Positions 9,236 through 17,854 of a DNA stretch of 64,000 bases are shown piece by piece. The position numbers and the translations under genes are program-made. Source of the stretch: Amycolatopsis thailandensis (GTDB taxonomy: Bacteria; Actinomycetota; Actinomycetes; Mycobacteriales; Pseudonocardiaceae); contig NZ_NMQT01000038.1 of the NCBI RefSeq assembly GCF_002234405.1, positions 1-64,000 on the forward strand. The letters run 5' to 3'. Position 1 is the stretch's first letter. Every line of letters begins with the position of its first letter. The notes under the pieces were generated by a model. It did no database searches. It saw only the letters and a list, made by a program, of their open reading frames with translations, and was not told the origin of the DNA.

Positions 9236-9584
9236 CCGGGCCTTCCACACGTTCCGGACGTATGTTCAAGATACGGGTGGCGTTTTGTGGGTCTGCAACT
9301 CGCCCGGTTGGGTGAGCGGGTCACTCCGACGGGTGGTCACCGGGTGTCAGGTTCCGGGTTTTCGCTCACTCTGGCGTGAAAACCGAGGTCACAGCCTTCG
9401 CCGGCTTGCGTGATGTGTTCGGAGCACGACGCGCCGTGACCCCGGGAGTACCACGAGGGTGGCGTGGTCCACCGCGCGCGGAGGCGTTGCGATTCCGCAT
9501 CATCGCGGTCACGAGGTCCAGAGTGGACGAGCGGGCGGTCGGAGTCCGAGTCGGACTGTCCGGCTCGGATACGATCGGAGACCC
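9236..9584. other. Intergenic region between divergent genes, no feature recognised
   Basis: This 349-base gap separates the start of the VanW gene from the start of the phosphoesterase gene, so it should hold both promoters. A possible -10 box TACGAT (9570-9575) lies ten bases before the phosphoesterase ATG. I see no RNA gene, repeat or convincing small gene in it. Confidence 0.5.
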
Positions 9585-10091
9585 ATGACGCGCCTGCTGC
9601 TCATCGCCGACACCCATCTGCCATTGCGCGCAAAGGCGCTGCCGGAACAGGTCTGGCGCGAGGTCGACGCGGCGGACGTCGTCGTGCACGCCGGCGACTG
9701 GGTCGCCCCCGCCCTGCTCGACGAACTCGAGACCCGCTGCGAGCGGCTCGTCGGGGTCTGGGGCAACAACGACGGGGCGGACCTGCGGGCGCGGCTTCCC
9801 GAGATCGCGCGGGTGGAACTCGACGGCGTCCGGCTCGCCGTCATCCACGAGACCGGTGGCAAGCAGGGGCGCGAGCGCCGCTGCGACGAGCGTTTCCCGG
9901 ACACCGACGTCCTCGTGTTCGGGCACAGCCACATCCCCTGGGACACCGTCACGCCGAACGGGCTGCGGCTGCTGAACCCCGGCTCGCCGACCGACCGGCG
10001 GCGGCAGCCGTTCTGCACGTACCAGACCGCCGAAATCCGCGACGGCCGGTTGTGCGATGTCGCTCTTCATGAGCTGCCTCCGCGTCGCTGA
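9585..10091 (+). CDS. Metallophosphoesterase, YfcE/MJ0936 type
   Basis: The 168-residue protein has the compact YfcE-type phosphodiesterase fold, with metal motifs in order: IADTHL near residue 6, HAGDW near 36, GNND near 60, and GHSH near 115. These enzymes hydrolyse phosphodiesters using two metals; the natural substrate is usually unknown. The ATG at 9585 with GGAG upstream fits the family start, although the frame is open further back. The PHP phosphoesterase gene follows 18 bases downstream, suggesting an operon of two phosphoesterases. Confidence 0.85.
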   Translation: MTRLLLIADTHLPLRAKALPEQVWREVDAADVVVHAGDWVAPALLDELETRCERLVGVWGNNDGADLRARLPEIARVELDGVRLAVIHETGGKQGRERRCDERFPDTDVLVFGHSHIPWDTVTPNGLRLLNPGSPTDRRRQPFCTYQTAEIRDGRLCDVALHELPPRR

Positions 10092-10109
10092 CGGGGTAGA
10101 CAGGTAGCC

Positions 10110-11105
10110 ATGGAACCGGCGCAGGCGTTGAGGGAGATCGCGTTCCGGCTGGAGCGCGCGGGCGAGCCGAGTTACCGGGTGCGAGCCTTCCGTCAGGCGG
10201 CTTCGGTGATCGCCAAGGTCAAGCCGGACGACCTGCGCAAACGCGCCGAGGCGGGCACGCTGACCGCGTTGCCGAACATCGGCAAGGCGACCGCGGCCGT
10301 CGTCGAAGACGTCCTCGCCGGCCGTCGTCCCGCGTACTTCGAGAAGATCGGCGAGCCGAAGCTGCCCGACGGCGGCCCGATGCGGGCGGCGTTGCGCGGC
10401 GACTGCCACACCCATTCGGACTGGTCCGATGGCGGGAGCCCGATCGAGGAGATGGCCGAGGCCGCCCGCGCGCTCGGGCACGAATGGATGGTCCTGACCG
10501 ACCATTCGCCGCGGCTGACCGTCGCCAACGGCCTCTCGCCCGAGCGGCTGCGACGGCAGATGGACGTCGTCGCGGAACTGAACGAGACGATGGCGCCGTT
10601 CCGGATCCTGCACGGCATCGAGGTCGACATCCACCTCGACGGCACGCTGGACCAAGAGGAAGACCTGCTGGCGCAACTGGATTTCGTCGTCGCGAGCGTG
10701 CATTCGAAGCTGCGGATGCCCGCCAGGGAGATGACGCCGCGGATGCTCGCCGCCGTGCGGCATCCGCGGGTCCGGGTGCTGGGGCATTGCACCGGGCGGC
10801 TGGTGATGGGGGCGCGCGGGAAGCGGCCCGAGTCGGAGTTCGACGCGGAGGCGGTGTTCACCGCGTGCCGGGACAACGGCGTGGCCGTCGAGATCAACTC
10901 GCGTCCCGAACGCCGGGACCCGCCGACGCGGCTGCTGAACCTGGCCGTGGAGCTGGGCTGCGACTTCGCGATCGACAGCGACGCGCACGCGCCGGGGCAG
11001 CTGGACTGGCTGGTCTACGGCTGCGTGCGCGCCACCGAGCTGGGGATCGAGCCGGACCGGGTGATCAACACGCGGACCGCCGAAGACCTGCTGGCCTCGG
11101 GCTAG
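10110..11105 (+). CDS. PHP-domain phosphoesterase with N-terminal helix-hairpin-helix domain
   Basis: Residues 1-90 resemble the helix-hairpin-helix (8-kDa) domain of family X polymerases (LPNIGKATAAVVEDV). Residues 96-331 form a PHP domain with metal motifs CHTHSDWSDGG, LTDHSP, HGIEVDI, SVHSKL, GHCTGR and DSDAHAPG. It resembles the C-terminal half of bacterial PolX without the polymerase palm. A role as a DNA-linked phosphoesterase is plausible, but histidinol-phosphatase-like PHP enzymes look similar. It follows the YfcE-type gene by 18 bases and ends at a palindrome. Confidence 0.8.
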   Translation: MEPAQALREIAFRLERAGEPSYRVRAFRQAASVIAKVKPDDLRKRAEAGTLTALPNIGKATAAVVEDVLAGRRPAYFEKIGEPKLPDGGPMRAALRGDCHTHSDWSDGGSPIEEMAEAARALGHEWMVLTDHSPRLTVANGLSPERLRRQMDVVAELNETMAPFRILHGIEVDIHLDGTLDQEEDLLAQLDFVVASVHSKLRMPAREMTPRMLAAVRHPRVRVLGHCTGRLVMGARGKRPESEFDAEAVFTACRDNGVAVEINSRPERRDPPTRLLNLAVELGCDFAIDSDAHAPGQLDWLVYGCVRATELGIEPDRVINTRTAEDLLASG

Positions 11106-11123
11106 GCGCTTTCCCCGCCGGGC

Positions 11124-11180
11124 GTGTCATGAGGGGTCCCCTTGAGACAAATTTCGTCTCAAGGGGACCCCTCATGACAC
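11124..11180. terminator. Perfect 25-bp palindrome (GTGTCATGAGGGGTCCCC family) between convergent genes
   Basis: The arms 11124-11148 and 11156-11180 pair perfectly over 25 bp around the loop aaatttc. The hairpin lies between the convergent ends of the PHP and chitosanase genes. It shares its outer 18-bp core with the element at 4599-4655. Confidence 0.7.
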
Positions 11181-11186
11181 CGGGCG

Positions 11187-12038
11187 CTAGCCGATCTCGT
11201 ACGGGTCCCCGTAGACCTTCCACTTCAGCGGGGTGTGCAGGTCCAGGTTGCCGTCGTTGAGCCATACCAGCTGGGCCGTGTCGATCCGCGACGTGTCCGC
11301 GTGCGCCTCTTCCTGCTTCATGACCACGCGCCGCGCGTCGAGGAACGCCTTCAGGTACGCCGTCTCGTCACCGCCCTGGGCCGGCGGCTTCGCCTTCTGG
11401 AGCGCGGCCGAGCGGATGCCGCCGAAGCTGGCCTGGCTGGTGCCGGGCCCATGCATCACGATGGCGTCGTAGTAGATGAATTGTCCCAGAGCGCCCAGTC
11501 CGTCCGATTTGGCCTGGTTCACCGACGGGTCGAAATAGACGCGATCGCGTTCGCCGTTCTGCGCTTCCTTGAAGTCCGCGCGTCCGGCGGCCTCCTTCCA
11601 CGCGTTTTCGAAATCGCTGCCGAGGCCTTCGTGCGAATCGCTGCCGTCCACTTTCCGTAGCGCCGGAAGGTATTCCGCGAGCGGGTTGTCCGGGACCGAG
11701 TTCGTGTAGCGCTCGACGAGGTCGAGCATGTCGCCGGTACCGGAGCAGAACCCGATGATGCCGGCGGTGTACCCGCGTCCGTCGCCGATGTCCTCGATGT
11801 AGGAGTACTGCGCTTTCCAGTCCAGCGAAGAGTTTTCCGCGCTGGAGACGATCTGCATCGCGATCTCCTTCTTCTCCGGCGAGGCGAGGTCGCCCCCGGA
11901 GGCGAAGATCGACGCCGATGCCGGGGCGGGATCGGCGGACGCGTGTGAAGAGAGCGCGACAGGGCCGGAAACGGCGAGGGCGAGAACGGAGACCGCGCCG
12001 AGAGCACGACGCATCGCGGGCCGCAGGGTGTCACTCAT
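11187..12038 (-). CDS. csn: Secreted chitosanase, glycoside hydrolase family 46
   Basis: The 283-residue preprotein has an N-terminal signal peptide ending near SHASA (31-35). The mature part matches Streptomyces sp. N174 chitosanase closely through SSAENSSLDWKAQY and IEDIGDGRGYT. By that alignment the catalytic pair is Glu68 (general acid) and Asp86 (general base). It cleaves beta-1,4-glucosamine links of chitosan outside the cell. It is transcribed alone and convergent with the PHP gene. An AAAGGG ribosome site overlaps a palindrome in the leader, which suggests control by a repressor. Confidence 0.95.
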   Translation of the reverse strand: MSDTLRPAMRRALGAVSVLALAVSGPVALSSHASADPAPASASIFASGGDLASPEKKEIAMQIVSSAENSSLDWKAQYSYIEDIGDGRGYTAGIIGFCSGTGDMLDLVERYTNSVPDNPLAEYLPALRKVDGSDSHEGLGSDFENAWKEAAGRADFKEAQNGERDRVYFDPSVNQAKSDGLGALGQFIYYDAIVMHGPGTSQASFGGIRSAALQKAKPPAQGGDETAYLKAFLDARRVVMKQEEAHADTSRIDTAQLVWLNDGNLDLHTPLKWKVYGDPYEIG

Positions 12039-12054
12039 GAAAGGTGTCCCTTTC
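12039..12054. promoter_or_regulatory. GAAAGG-N4-CCTTTC operator candidate in the csn leader
   Basis: The perfect inverted repeat GAAAGG tgtc CCTTTC directly precedes the chitosanase ATG and includes its ribosome site. Chitosanase genes in Streptomyces are known to be repressed by the ROK-family regulator CsnR through a palindromic operator; that this is the same kind of site is an inference. No ROK gene lies in the window. Confidence 0.5.
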
Positions 12055-12157
12055 CACAGATAATTGTCATTCTCTGTCAGGTGTGGCTGCGGCGTGGGCA
12101 CACGATAACCAGGGGTGACAGTTTCCGGCAAGGGGTCGATCCGGTTGAAGATTTTTG

Positions 12158-13324
12158 CTACAGGGTCGCGAAGCGCAGACCGGCGTCGCTCAGCCTGTCG
12201 ATCAGCGCCTGCCCCATCGCGGTCGCCGTGGTGACCTGTCCGGCCGTCTCGGGCAGTTCGTCCAGCGCCAGGCACAGGGCGGACTCGCCGAGCATCTTGG
12301 CCGTCTCGCCGTAGCCCGGGTCGCCGCCGGACACCTCGGTCACGACGCGCTCGCCGTCGCTCTCGGCGTGGAACCGCACGGAGAACCACGACCGCGCGCG
12401 GCGCTGTTCGTCCGGTCCGCCGCCGGGCTTCAGCAGTTTCGACAGGGCCCGCCGCGCGGGCGGGATCTGGGCGGCTCCGAAGAGGACACCCATCCCGGCG
12501 GCGCCGGCGACCACCGTCGGAAGTCGTTTGATCGCCGCGAAATGCCGGTAGGTGAAGTCGGGGCCGTACGCCGGGAGGGCGGCGGCGGACCGTTCGACGA
12601 TCATCGGGTCAATAGTCGGCAGCGGCACCGCCCAGAAGCCGTCAGGACTGCGGTGCGGAGTGCCGAGCGAGGCCCGCGCGCGACGGCCCGCCGGGCGGGG
12701 TTCGGCCGCGGCGCGGTCCCGCGCGGCGCGGATACTCGGCGACAGCCGGGAAAACGCGGTCAACGCGGAAAGGAACGTGCCGCCCGAAGGTGCCGCGCCC
12801 GCGCGCACGTAGCCGTCGATCCGGATCGGTTTCCCTTGTGGCAGCAGGGAAACCGTGAAAAGGGCGCCGAGGTCGTGTGGGATCGAGTCGAAACCGCACG
12901 CGTGCACCAGCCGGGCGCCGGTCTCGGCGGCGCGGGCGTGATGGGCGAGGTACATCCTGTCGACGAACTCGGGCTCACCGCACAGATCGGCGTAGTCGGT
13001 CCCGGCCTCGGCGCACGCGGCGACCAGAGGTTCTCCGTAGTGGACGTACGGGCCGACCGTGGTGGCGACGACCTTGGTGGACTCCGCGACCTTCCGCAGC
13101 GAGCCCGTGTCGGAGACGTCGGCTCGCAGCAGCGGTAGCTCACCGAACTCCGGATTGATCGAGAAAAGGTTTTCCCGCAACGCTTCGAGCTTGCCGGGAT
13201 CGCGGCCGGCCAGTGCGAGACGCAGGCCGGGTGGCGCGGTGCGCGCGAGATATTCCGCCGTCAGGCCACCGGTGAACCCGGTGGCGCCGAACAGCACGAC
13301 GTCGTGGTCACGGTCGGTGAGCAT
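12158..13324 (-). CDS. Saccharopine dehydrogenase-like NAD(P)-binding oxidoreductase (trans-acting enoyl reductase type)
   Basis: The 388-residue protein starts with a Rossmann nucleotide site, VVLFGATGFTGGLTAEYLA (residues 9-27), followed by the conserved VGPYVHYGEPLVAACAE and YADLCGEPEF blocks of the saccharopine dehydrogenase-like family. Mycobacterial relatives include trans-acting enoyl reductases of lipid synthesis and Rv2449c. No polyketide synthase is nearby, so the partner is unknown. The protein has no membrane segment beyond a weak hydrophobic stretch near residue 270. It ends 119 bases before the chitosanase start and is probably transcribed with the GPP34 gene upstream. Confidence 0.8.
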   Translation of the reverse strand: MLTDRDHDVVLFGATGFTGGLTAEYLARTAPPGLRLALAGRDPGKLEALRENLFSINPEFGELPLLRADVSDTGSLRKVAESTKVVATTVGPYVHYGEPLVAACAEAGTDYADLCGEPEFVDRMYLAHHARAAETGARLVHACGFDSIPHDLGALFTVSLLPQGKPIRIDGYVRAGAAPSGGTFLSALTAFSRLSPSIRAARDRAAAEPRPAGRRARASLGTPHRSPDGFWAVPLPTIDPMIVERSAAALPAYGPDFTYRHFAAIKRLPTVVAGAAGMGVLFGAAQIPPARRALSKLLKPGGGPDEQRRARSWFSVRFHAESDGERVVTEVSGGDPGYGETAKMLGESALCLALDELPETAGQVTTATAMGQALIDRLSDAGLRFATL

Positions 13325-13343
13325 CGCCCCACACTACCGCCGG

Positions 13344-13985
13344 TCACCGCCGGTCGCCGGTGTAGACGACGGCGGCGCCCACCGCGTCCACGCCCGAGAT
13401 CAGCTCGGCGAGCGCCTTCGGGAGTTCCCGGTGCGTGGCCTCGGCCCAGGTCCGCAGGCCCGCGCGGTCGAGTTCCGGTTCGCAGAGGTCGTCGAGGCCG
13501 ATGGTCCAGGCCAGCAGGGCCAGGCAGACCGAATGCGGATCCGGCCGTTCGGTGCCGAGGACGGCCGTCCTCGCCTTGCTGCGCGCGGCCGTCGACATCA
13601 GCAGATCCCGCGGCGGGTAGCGGTGATTCTTCCGCATGAGCACCCGGTCGGTCTCGCGGTCGATCACTCCCGCGGTGAGCAGATTGTCCGCCACTGTTTC
13701 CCCGAGATCCTGGCGGAGATGGTCGACCCATTCCCGGACGGTGTGCCCCTCGCGTTCGCCGAGGATTTCCGAGAACACCCGATCCAGCGGGGGATGCGCG
13801 AGGCCGCGACGGGTCAGCGGCCTGATTCGCTTGCGTTCCACGGTGATCCGCTCGGCGAGGAGGAGATCACAAAGCGCGGCACCGGCCATTCCGATGCCGA
13901 GTCCCGTGCGGCGCAGTGCGGGTTTTCCGGTGAACTCGTCGTGGGCTAGGAAGAACAAGGAATCGACCAAGGTCAGCCGACGCAT
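13344..13985 (-). CDS. GPP34 (Golgi phosphoprotein 3-like) family protein
   Basis: The 213-residue product has the GPP34 pattern: an N-terminal LVDSLFFLAHDEFTGKP segment, a central GMAGAALCDLLLAERI helix, and IDRETDRVLMRKNHRYPP further on. In eukaryotes the fold binds phosphatidylinositol 4-phosphate; bacterial members are common in actinomycetes and unassigned. I chose ATG 13985, with GGAGGG ten bases upstream, over the longer frame to 14048. The stop is 19 bases before the Rossmann oxidoreductase gene on the same strand, suggesting co-transcription. Confidence 0.8.
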   Translation of the reverse strand: MRRLTLVDSLFFLAHDEFTGKPALRRTGLGIGMAGAALCDLLLAERITVERKRIRPLTRRGLAHPPLDRVFSEILGEREGHTVREWVDHLRQDLGETVADNLLTAGVIDRETDRVLMRKNHRYPPRDLLMSTAARSKARTAVLGTERPDPHSVCLALLAWTIGLDDLCEPELDRAGLRTWAEATHRELPKALAELISGVDAVGAAVVYTGDRR

Positions 13986-14187
13986 GAATGGCACGCCCTC
14001 CGGCGTTGTAGTGCGGGACGGCCAAAGTAGCGGTAGGCCGGGTACCACTGCGACCCGAGGTCCGTTTTTAGCCTGAACGGACGTATCTCGCCGGGTTGCC
14101 CGGCCCTAAGGTTGGATGGCTTTCGCAAGATCAAGAACGCGAACCGACCGCGTTCGCCGACAAACAGACGTCCGGGGGGACGGGTTC

Positions 14188-15663
14188 ATGGGTACGCACA
14201 GACCGCGGCGCGGTCTCGGCCAACGGCGCCTCGGTGCCGCTCAGATCGTCTTCTTCGTGGTGGCGGCGGCGGGCCCGCTCTTCGCCATCGCGGGCGGGGT
14301 CCCGACGAACTACGCGGTCACCGGCAGTGTCGGTGTCCCGCTGTCGTTCCTCCTGCTCGCCCCGATCCTGGGGCTGTTCGCGGTCGGGTACGCGGCGATG
14401 AGCCGCTACATCACCAACGCGGGCGCCTTCTATCCCTACGTCGCCAACGGGGTCGGCAAATCCACCGGCGCCGGCATCGCGTTCGTCACGCTGATCTCCT
14501 ACAACGCCATCCAGATCAGCATCTACGGCCTGTTCGGCTGGTCGGTCTCGACCTGGCTCGGCACGCTCACCGGGTCACCGCCGCCGTGGTGGCTGTGCGC
14601 GCTGGTGATGGTGCTGATCGTCGGCGCGCTCGGGGTCCTGCGGGTCGATCTCAACGCCAAGGTCCTCGGGGTGGCGCTGTGCCTCGAAGTCGCCGTCGTC
14701 GTGATCGTCGACATCGCGTTGTTCGCGAATCCCGCCGGTGGCAGCGTTTCCTGGGTCCCGCTGGAGCCTGCCAGCCTGTTCACCACCGGAGTCGGGGCGG
14801 TGTTCGCCTTCTCCGCCGCGGCCTTCATCGGTTTCGAAGGCGCGGCGACCTACGGCGAGGAGACCCGCGAACCCAGCCGTACGGTCGGCCGGGCGACGTT
14901 CGCCGCGATCGGTCTCACCGCGGTGCTCTACGTCGCTTCGTCGCTCGCGCTGGCGGTGGGCGCCGGACCCGACGTCATCGTCACCGCCGCTGCCGCCCAA
15001 GGGCCCGATCTGCTGTTCAACCTGGCGGGGCAACATCTCGGCGAGACGTTCTCCAACGTCGCGTACACGCTCTTCGTGACCGGTCAGTGCGCGGCGCTGC
15101 TGAGCTTCCACAACGCCGTCGCGCGCTACTTCTTCGCGCTGGGCCGGGAAGGACTGCTGCCGCGTTCGCTCGCCAAGACGAGCAAACGCACGGGGGCGCC
15201 GGCCGCCGGTTCGCTCACGCAGACCGCGCTCGCCCTCGCCGTCGTCTCCCTGTTCGCGATCGCGGGCCGCGACCCGGTGACCGAACTGTTCACCTGGCTC
15301 GGCACGACGGCGTCGACCGGGGTCGTGGTGATCATGATCGCCGTCTCGCTTTCGGTGATCGGCTTTTTCAAACGTCGCCGCCAAGCCGAAAACGCTTGGC
15401 GCCGTTGGATCGCGCCGGGACTGGCGATCCTCGCGCTGTCGGCCGTCCTCGCGCTGATCCTGCTCAACTTCGACCTGCTGCTCGGTCCGGCCGGGAACTT
15501 CCTGCTGCGCTGGGGATTGCCGGGTCTCGTGGTCATCGCGGCCCTGGTCGGCTTCCTGCGCGCGGAGGTGTTGCGGACGCGGGATCCCGAGACCTACGCC
15601 GCGATCGGCGGTCCGCTCGAAGGTGAAGACGAAGAGCCCGCGAAGCTCCGGGCGGGACGATGA
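14188..15663 (+). CDS. APC-family amino acid permease
   Basis: The 491-residue protein shows about twelve membrane segments and the APC-family pattern, with FVVAAAGPLFAIAGG at the first helix and GFEGAATYGEETREPSRTV near residues 215-245. It should import an amino acid or related amine by cation symport or exchange; the substrate is not evident. The ATG at 14188 has a GGGGGGA ribosome site, which favours it over an in-frame ATG at 14116. Its stop overlaps the next start as ATGA, so it is coupled to the GNAT gene. Confidence 0.85.
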   Translation: MGTHRPRRGLGQRRLGAAQIVFFVVAAAGPLFAIAGGVPTNYAVTGSVGVPLSFLLLAPILGLFAVGYAAMSRYITNAGAFYPYVANGVGKSTGAGIAFVTLISYNAIQISIYGLFGWSVSTWLGTLTGSPPPWWLCALVMVLIVGALGVLRVDLNAKVLGVALCLEVAVVVIVDIALFANPAGGSVSWVPLEPASLFTTGVGAVFAFSAAAFIGFEGAATYGEETREPSRTVGRATFAAIGLTAVLYVASSLALAVGAGPDVIVTAAAAQGPDLLFNLAGQHLGETFSNVAYTLFVTGQCAALLSFHNAVARYFFALGREGLLPRSLAKTSKRTGAPAAGSLTQTALALAVVSLFAIAGRDPVTELFTWLGTTASTGVVVIMIAVSLSVIGFFKRRRQAENAWRRWIAPGLAILALSAVLALILLNFDLLLGPAGNFLLRWGLPGLVVIAALVGFLRAEVLRTRDPETYAAIGGPLEGEDEEPAKLRAGR

Positions 15664-16220
15664 TCGTGCGCTCAGCCGAACTGTCCGAAATGGACATCGT
15701 GGTCGACGTGCTGACCGAGGCCTTCCATGAAGACCCGGTCAGCGTGTGGGTCTTCCCCGACGCCGAGCGCCGCCCGGTGGCGTTGTCGATCTTCCATCGG
15801 GCGATCGTGCGCGGAACCCTCGCCGCGGGCGGCAACGTCGACGTCACCGACGACCTGTCCGCCGCCGTGCTGTGGACGCCCAGCGGTGAGGAGGTCGTCG
15901 ACGGCGACGCGTTCGCCGGGCTCACCGGGGAAGAACTGGGCAGGCTCGCGGCGTTGTTCGAGTTGATGACCGAACGCGCCCCCGCCGGCGAGTACCGCCA
16001 CGCGCAGTTCATCGGTGTCCGCAAGAGCGCGCAACGGCAGGGGATCGGCGGATGGCTGCTGCGACACGGACTCGATCGCAACGGCGCCGTGCCCGCATAT
16101 CTGGAAGCGAGCAGCCCGATGAGCGCGAAGTTGTACCGGCGGCTGGGTTTCCGTGACCACGGCCCGGCTTTCGCCGTGGCGGGCGGGCCGCCGATGCAGC
16201 CCATGTGGCGCGAACCGTGA
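15660..16220 (+). CDS. GNAT family N-acetyltransferase
   Basis: The 186-residue protein has the GNAT acetyl-CoA site near residues 120-135 (IGVRKSAQRQGIGGWLL, with the Q/RxxGxG/A pyrophosphate loop QRQGIG) and the C-terminal LYRRLGFRDHG strand. It is a single-domain cytoplasmic acetyltransferase. Translational coupling (ATGA) to the permease suggests that it acts on the imported compound, such as an amine or toxic amino acid analogue. That link is an inference. Confidence 0.85.
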   Translation: MIVRSAELSEMDIVVDVLTEAFHEDPVSVWVFPDAERRPVALSIFHRAIVRGTLAAGGNVDVTDDLSAAVLWTPSGEEVVDGDAFAGLTGEELGRLAALFELMTERAPAGEYRHAQFIGVRKSAQRQGIGGWLLRHGLDRNGAVPAYLEASSPMSAKLYRRLGFRDHGPAFAVAGGPPMQPMWREP

Positions 16221-16269
16221 CAGATCTCTCGTCGATATGTCTATAAAGGACTGGTAAAGTCGCGGGCAG

Positions 16270-16581
16270 ATGACGACGAACCGTGCCCCCGCCCCACGGC
16301 ACCGTTCCGTCTTCTTCCTTCTGATCTTGCTCGTCTTCGCCTTCGTCACGCCGACCGTTCCCCACGGGCACGGCCGGACCGCGAAGGAAGACCCTGTCGC
16401 GGTCTTCGCGACCCATCCGCTGCCCGCCTTCCACGGCGGCCAAGCCGTTCCCCTCGCCGACGTGCCCGCCGAAACGGCGACCGTCGAACTCCTCGACGCC
16501 GGTCCCGCCCCTGAGCAGGGCGAACCCGTCGTCATCACCCGCGCGGTGCCCCAGGCTCCCGCGCGGGCGCCTCCGCGCTGA
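16270..16581 (+). CDS. Small exported or membrane-anchored protein, unknown function
   Basis: I do not recognise this 103-residue protein. A basic N-terminus (RAPAPRHR) is followed by one hydrophobic segment (residues 14-29) that could be a signal peptide or anchor. The rest is histidine-, proline- and alanine-rich without cysteines. The antiporter starts 42 bases downstream on the same strand, and the gene has its own AT-rich upstream stretch (TATAAA at 16242-16247). The base composition at third codon positions is typical of the window, which supports coding. A role as a small partner of the antiporter is speculation. Confidence 0.55.
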   Translation: MTTNRAPAPRHRSVFFLLILLVFAFVTPTVPHGHGRTAKEDPVAVFATHPLPAFHGGQAVPLADVPAETATVELLDAGPAPEQGEPVVITRAVPQAPARAPPR

Positions 16582-16623
16582 TCCGGTCCTCACTCCCGCA
16601 TTCAGCCACCATCGGAGGTCTCC

Positions 16624-17841
16624 ATGAGTTCCGGTCATGCCCTGCTGGCCGTCGGCGGGGCGTTCCTCGCCGCCGGTGTCATCGCCAGAGCCGGCGCCCG
16701 CATCGGGCTGCCCACGATCCCCCTGTTCATGCTGGCCGGTTTCGTCTTCGGCCCCAACACCCCCGGACTGTCCCTTGTGGACGATCCGAAAGAACTCGGT
16801 GTCCTCGCCGGGCTCGGCCTCGTCTTCCTCCTGTTCTACCTCGGCCTGGAGTTCTCCCTCGACGACCTCGCCAAGGGCGGGCGCAAACTCGTCTGGTCCG
16901 GGCTGATCTACCTGATCCTGAACATCGGCGGCGGACTCGCCTTCGGCTTCCTGCTGGGCTGGGGAACCCGGGAAGCGCTGGTCATCGCCGGCGCCATCGG
17001 CATCTCGTCGTCGGCGATCGTCACGAAACTCCTGCTCGAAGCCCGCCGGATGAACCACCCCGAATCCCGGCTGATCATGGGCATCATCGTGATCGAGGAC
17101 ATCTTCCTCGCGCTGTACCTGGCGTTGCTGCAGCCGGTGCTGTCCGGCGCGGGGAGCTTCGCCACGGCGGCCGCCGACTTCGGCAAGGCCTTCGCGTTCC
17201 TGATCGTGATGGTCGCGCTCGCCCGCTGGGGCGGCCGGGTGGTGTCGAAACTGTTCGGCTCGGCCGACGACGAACTGCTGACCGTCTGCTTCGTCGGTGT
17301 CGCCGTCATGGGTGCCGCCGTCGCCGAGGAGGTCGGGGTGTCCGACGCCATCGGCGCGTTCATGGTCGGCATGATGCTCGGCGGCTCGAAGGTGGCGCCG
17401 CGCATCCACAAGCTGGTGCTCCCGCTGAGGGACGCGTTCGGCGCGCTGTTCTTCTTCATCTTCGGGCTCAGCATCGACCCGAACGCGGTCGGCTCGGTGG
17501 TCGTGCCGGTGCTGATCGCGGTGGCGCTGACGATCGTGCTGAACCTGGGCGCGGGCGCGCTGGCCGCGCGGCTGAACGGGTTCGGCCGCCAGGCCGGGGT
17601 GAACATCGGGCTGACCGTGCTCACCCGCGGCGAGTTCTCCCTGGTGCTCGCCGCGATGGCGACCGCCGCCGGACTGGACTCGCGGGTCGCGCCGTTCGTC
17701 GCGGGCTATGTCCTCCTGCTGGCCGTGATCGGTCCAGTCGCGGTCATCCGCTCGGAGAAACTCACCTGGTTGCTACCGGCGAGTATCGTCCGGCAGGATT
17801 CGACCACCCGGGACCGCGAAGAGCCGGCACCGGTGACGTGA
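16624..17841 (+). CDS. Cation:proton antiporter, CPA2 (KefB-like) family
   Basis: The 405-residue protein is hydrophobic throughout, with eleven to twelve membrane segments and CPA2 landmarks: GLPTIPLFMLAGFVFGP near residue 29, LGLVFLLFYLGLEFSL near 65, and GVSDAIGAFMVGMMLGG near 238. The family exchanges K+ or Na+ for protons. It ends after the membrane domain and lacks the C-terminal RCK/TrkA-N regulatory domain of KefB and KefC. A GGAGG ribosome site precedes the ATG. The small exported protein upstream is probably in the same transcript. Confidence 0.9.
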   Translation: MSSGHALLAVGGAFLAAGVIARAGARIGLPTIPLFMLAGFVFGPNTPGLSLVDDPKELGVLAGLGLVFLLFYLGLEFSLDDLAKGGRKLVWSGLIYLILNIGGGLAFGFLLGWGTREALVIAGAIGISSSAIVTKLLLEARRMNHPESRLIMGIIVIEDIFLALYLALLQPVLSGAGSFATAAADFGKAFAFLIVMVALARWGGRVVSKLFGSADDELLTVCFVGVAVMGAAVAEEVGVSDAIGAFMVGMMLGGSKVAPRIHKLVLPLRDAFGALFFFIFGLSIDPNAVGSVVVPVLIAVALTIVLNLGAGALAARLNGFGRQAGVNIGLTVLTRGEFSLVLAAMATAAGLDSRVAPFVAGYVLLLAVIGPVAVIRSEKLTWLLPASIVRQDSTTRDREEPAPVT

Positions 17842-17854
17842 CGAGGAGGCCCGG

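Noticed and set aside
14112..15626. 504-codon plus-strand frame overlapping the APC permease in another frame
   Set aside because: The permease frame gives twelve clean membrane helices and APC motifs. The competing frame is arginine-rich with no recognisable fold.
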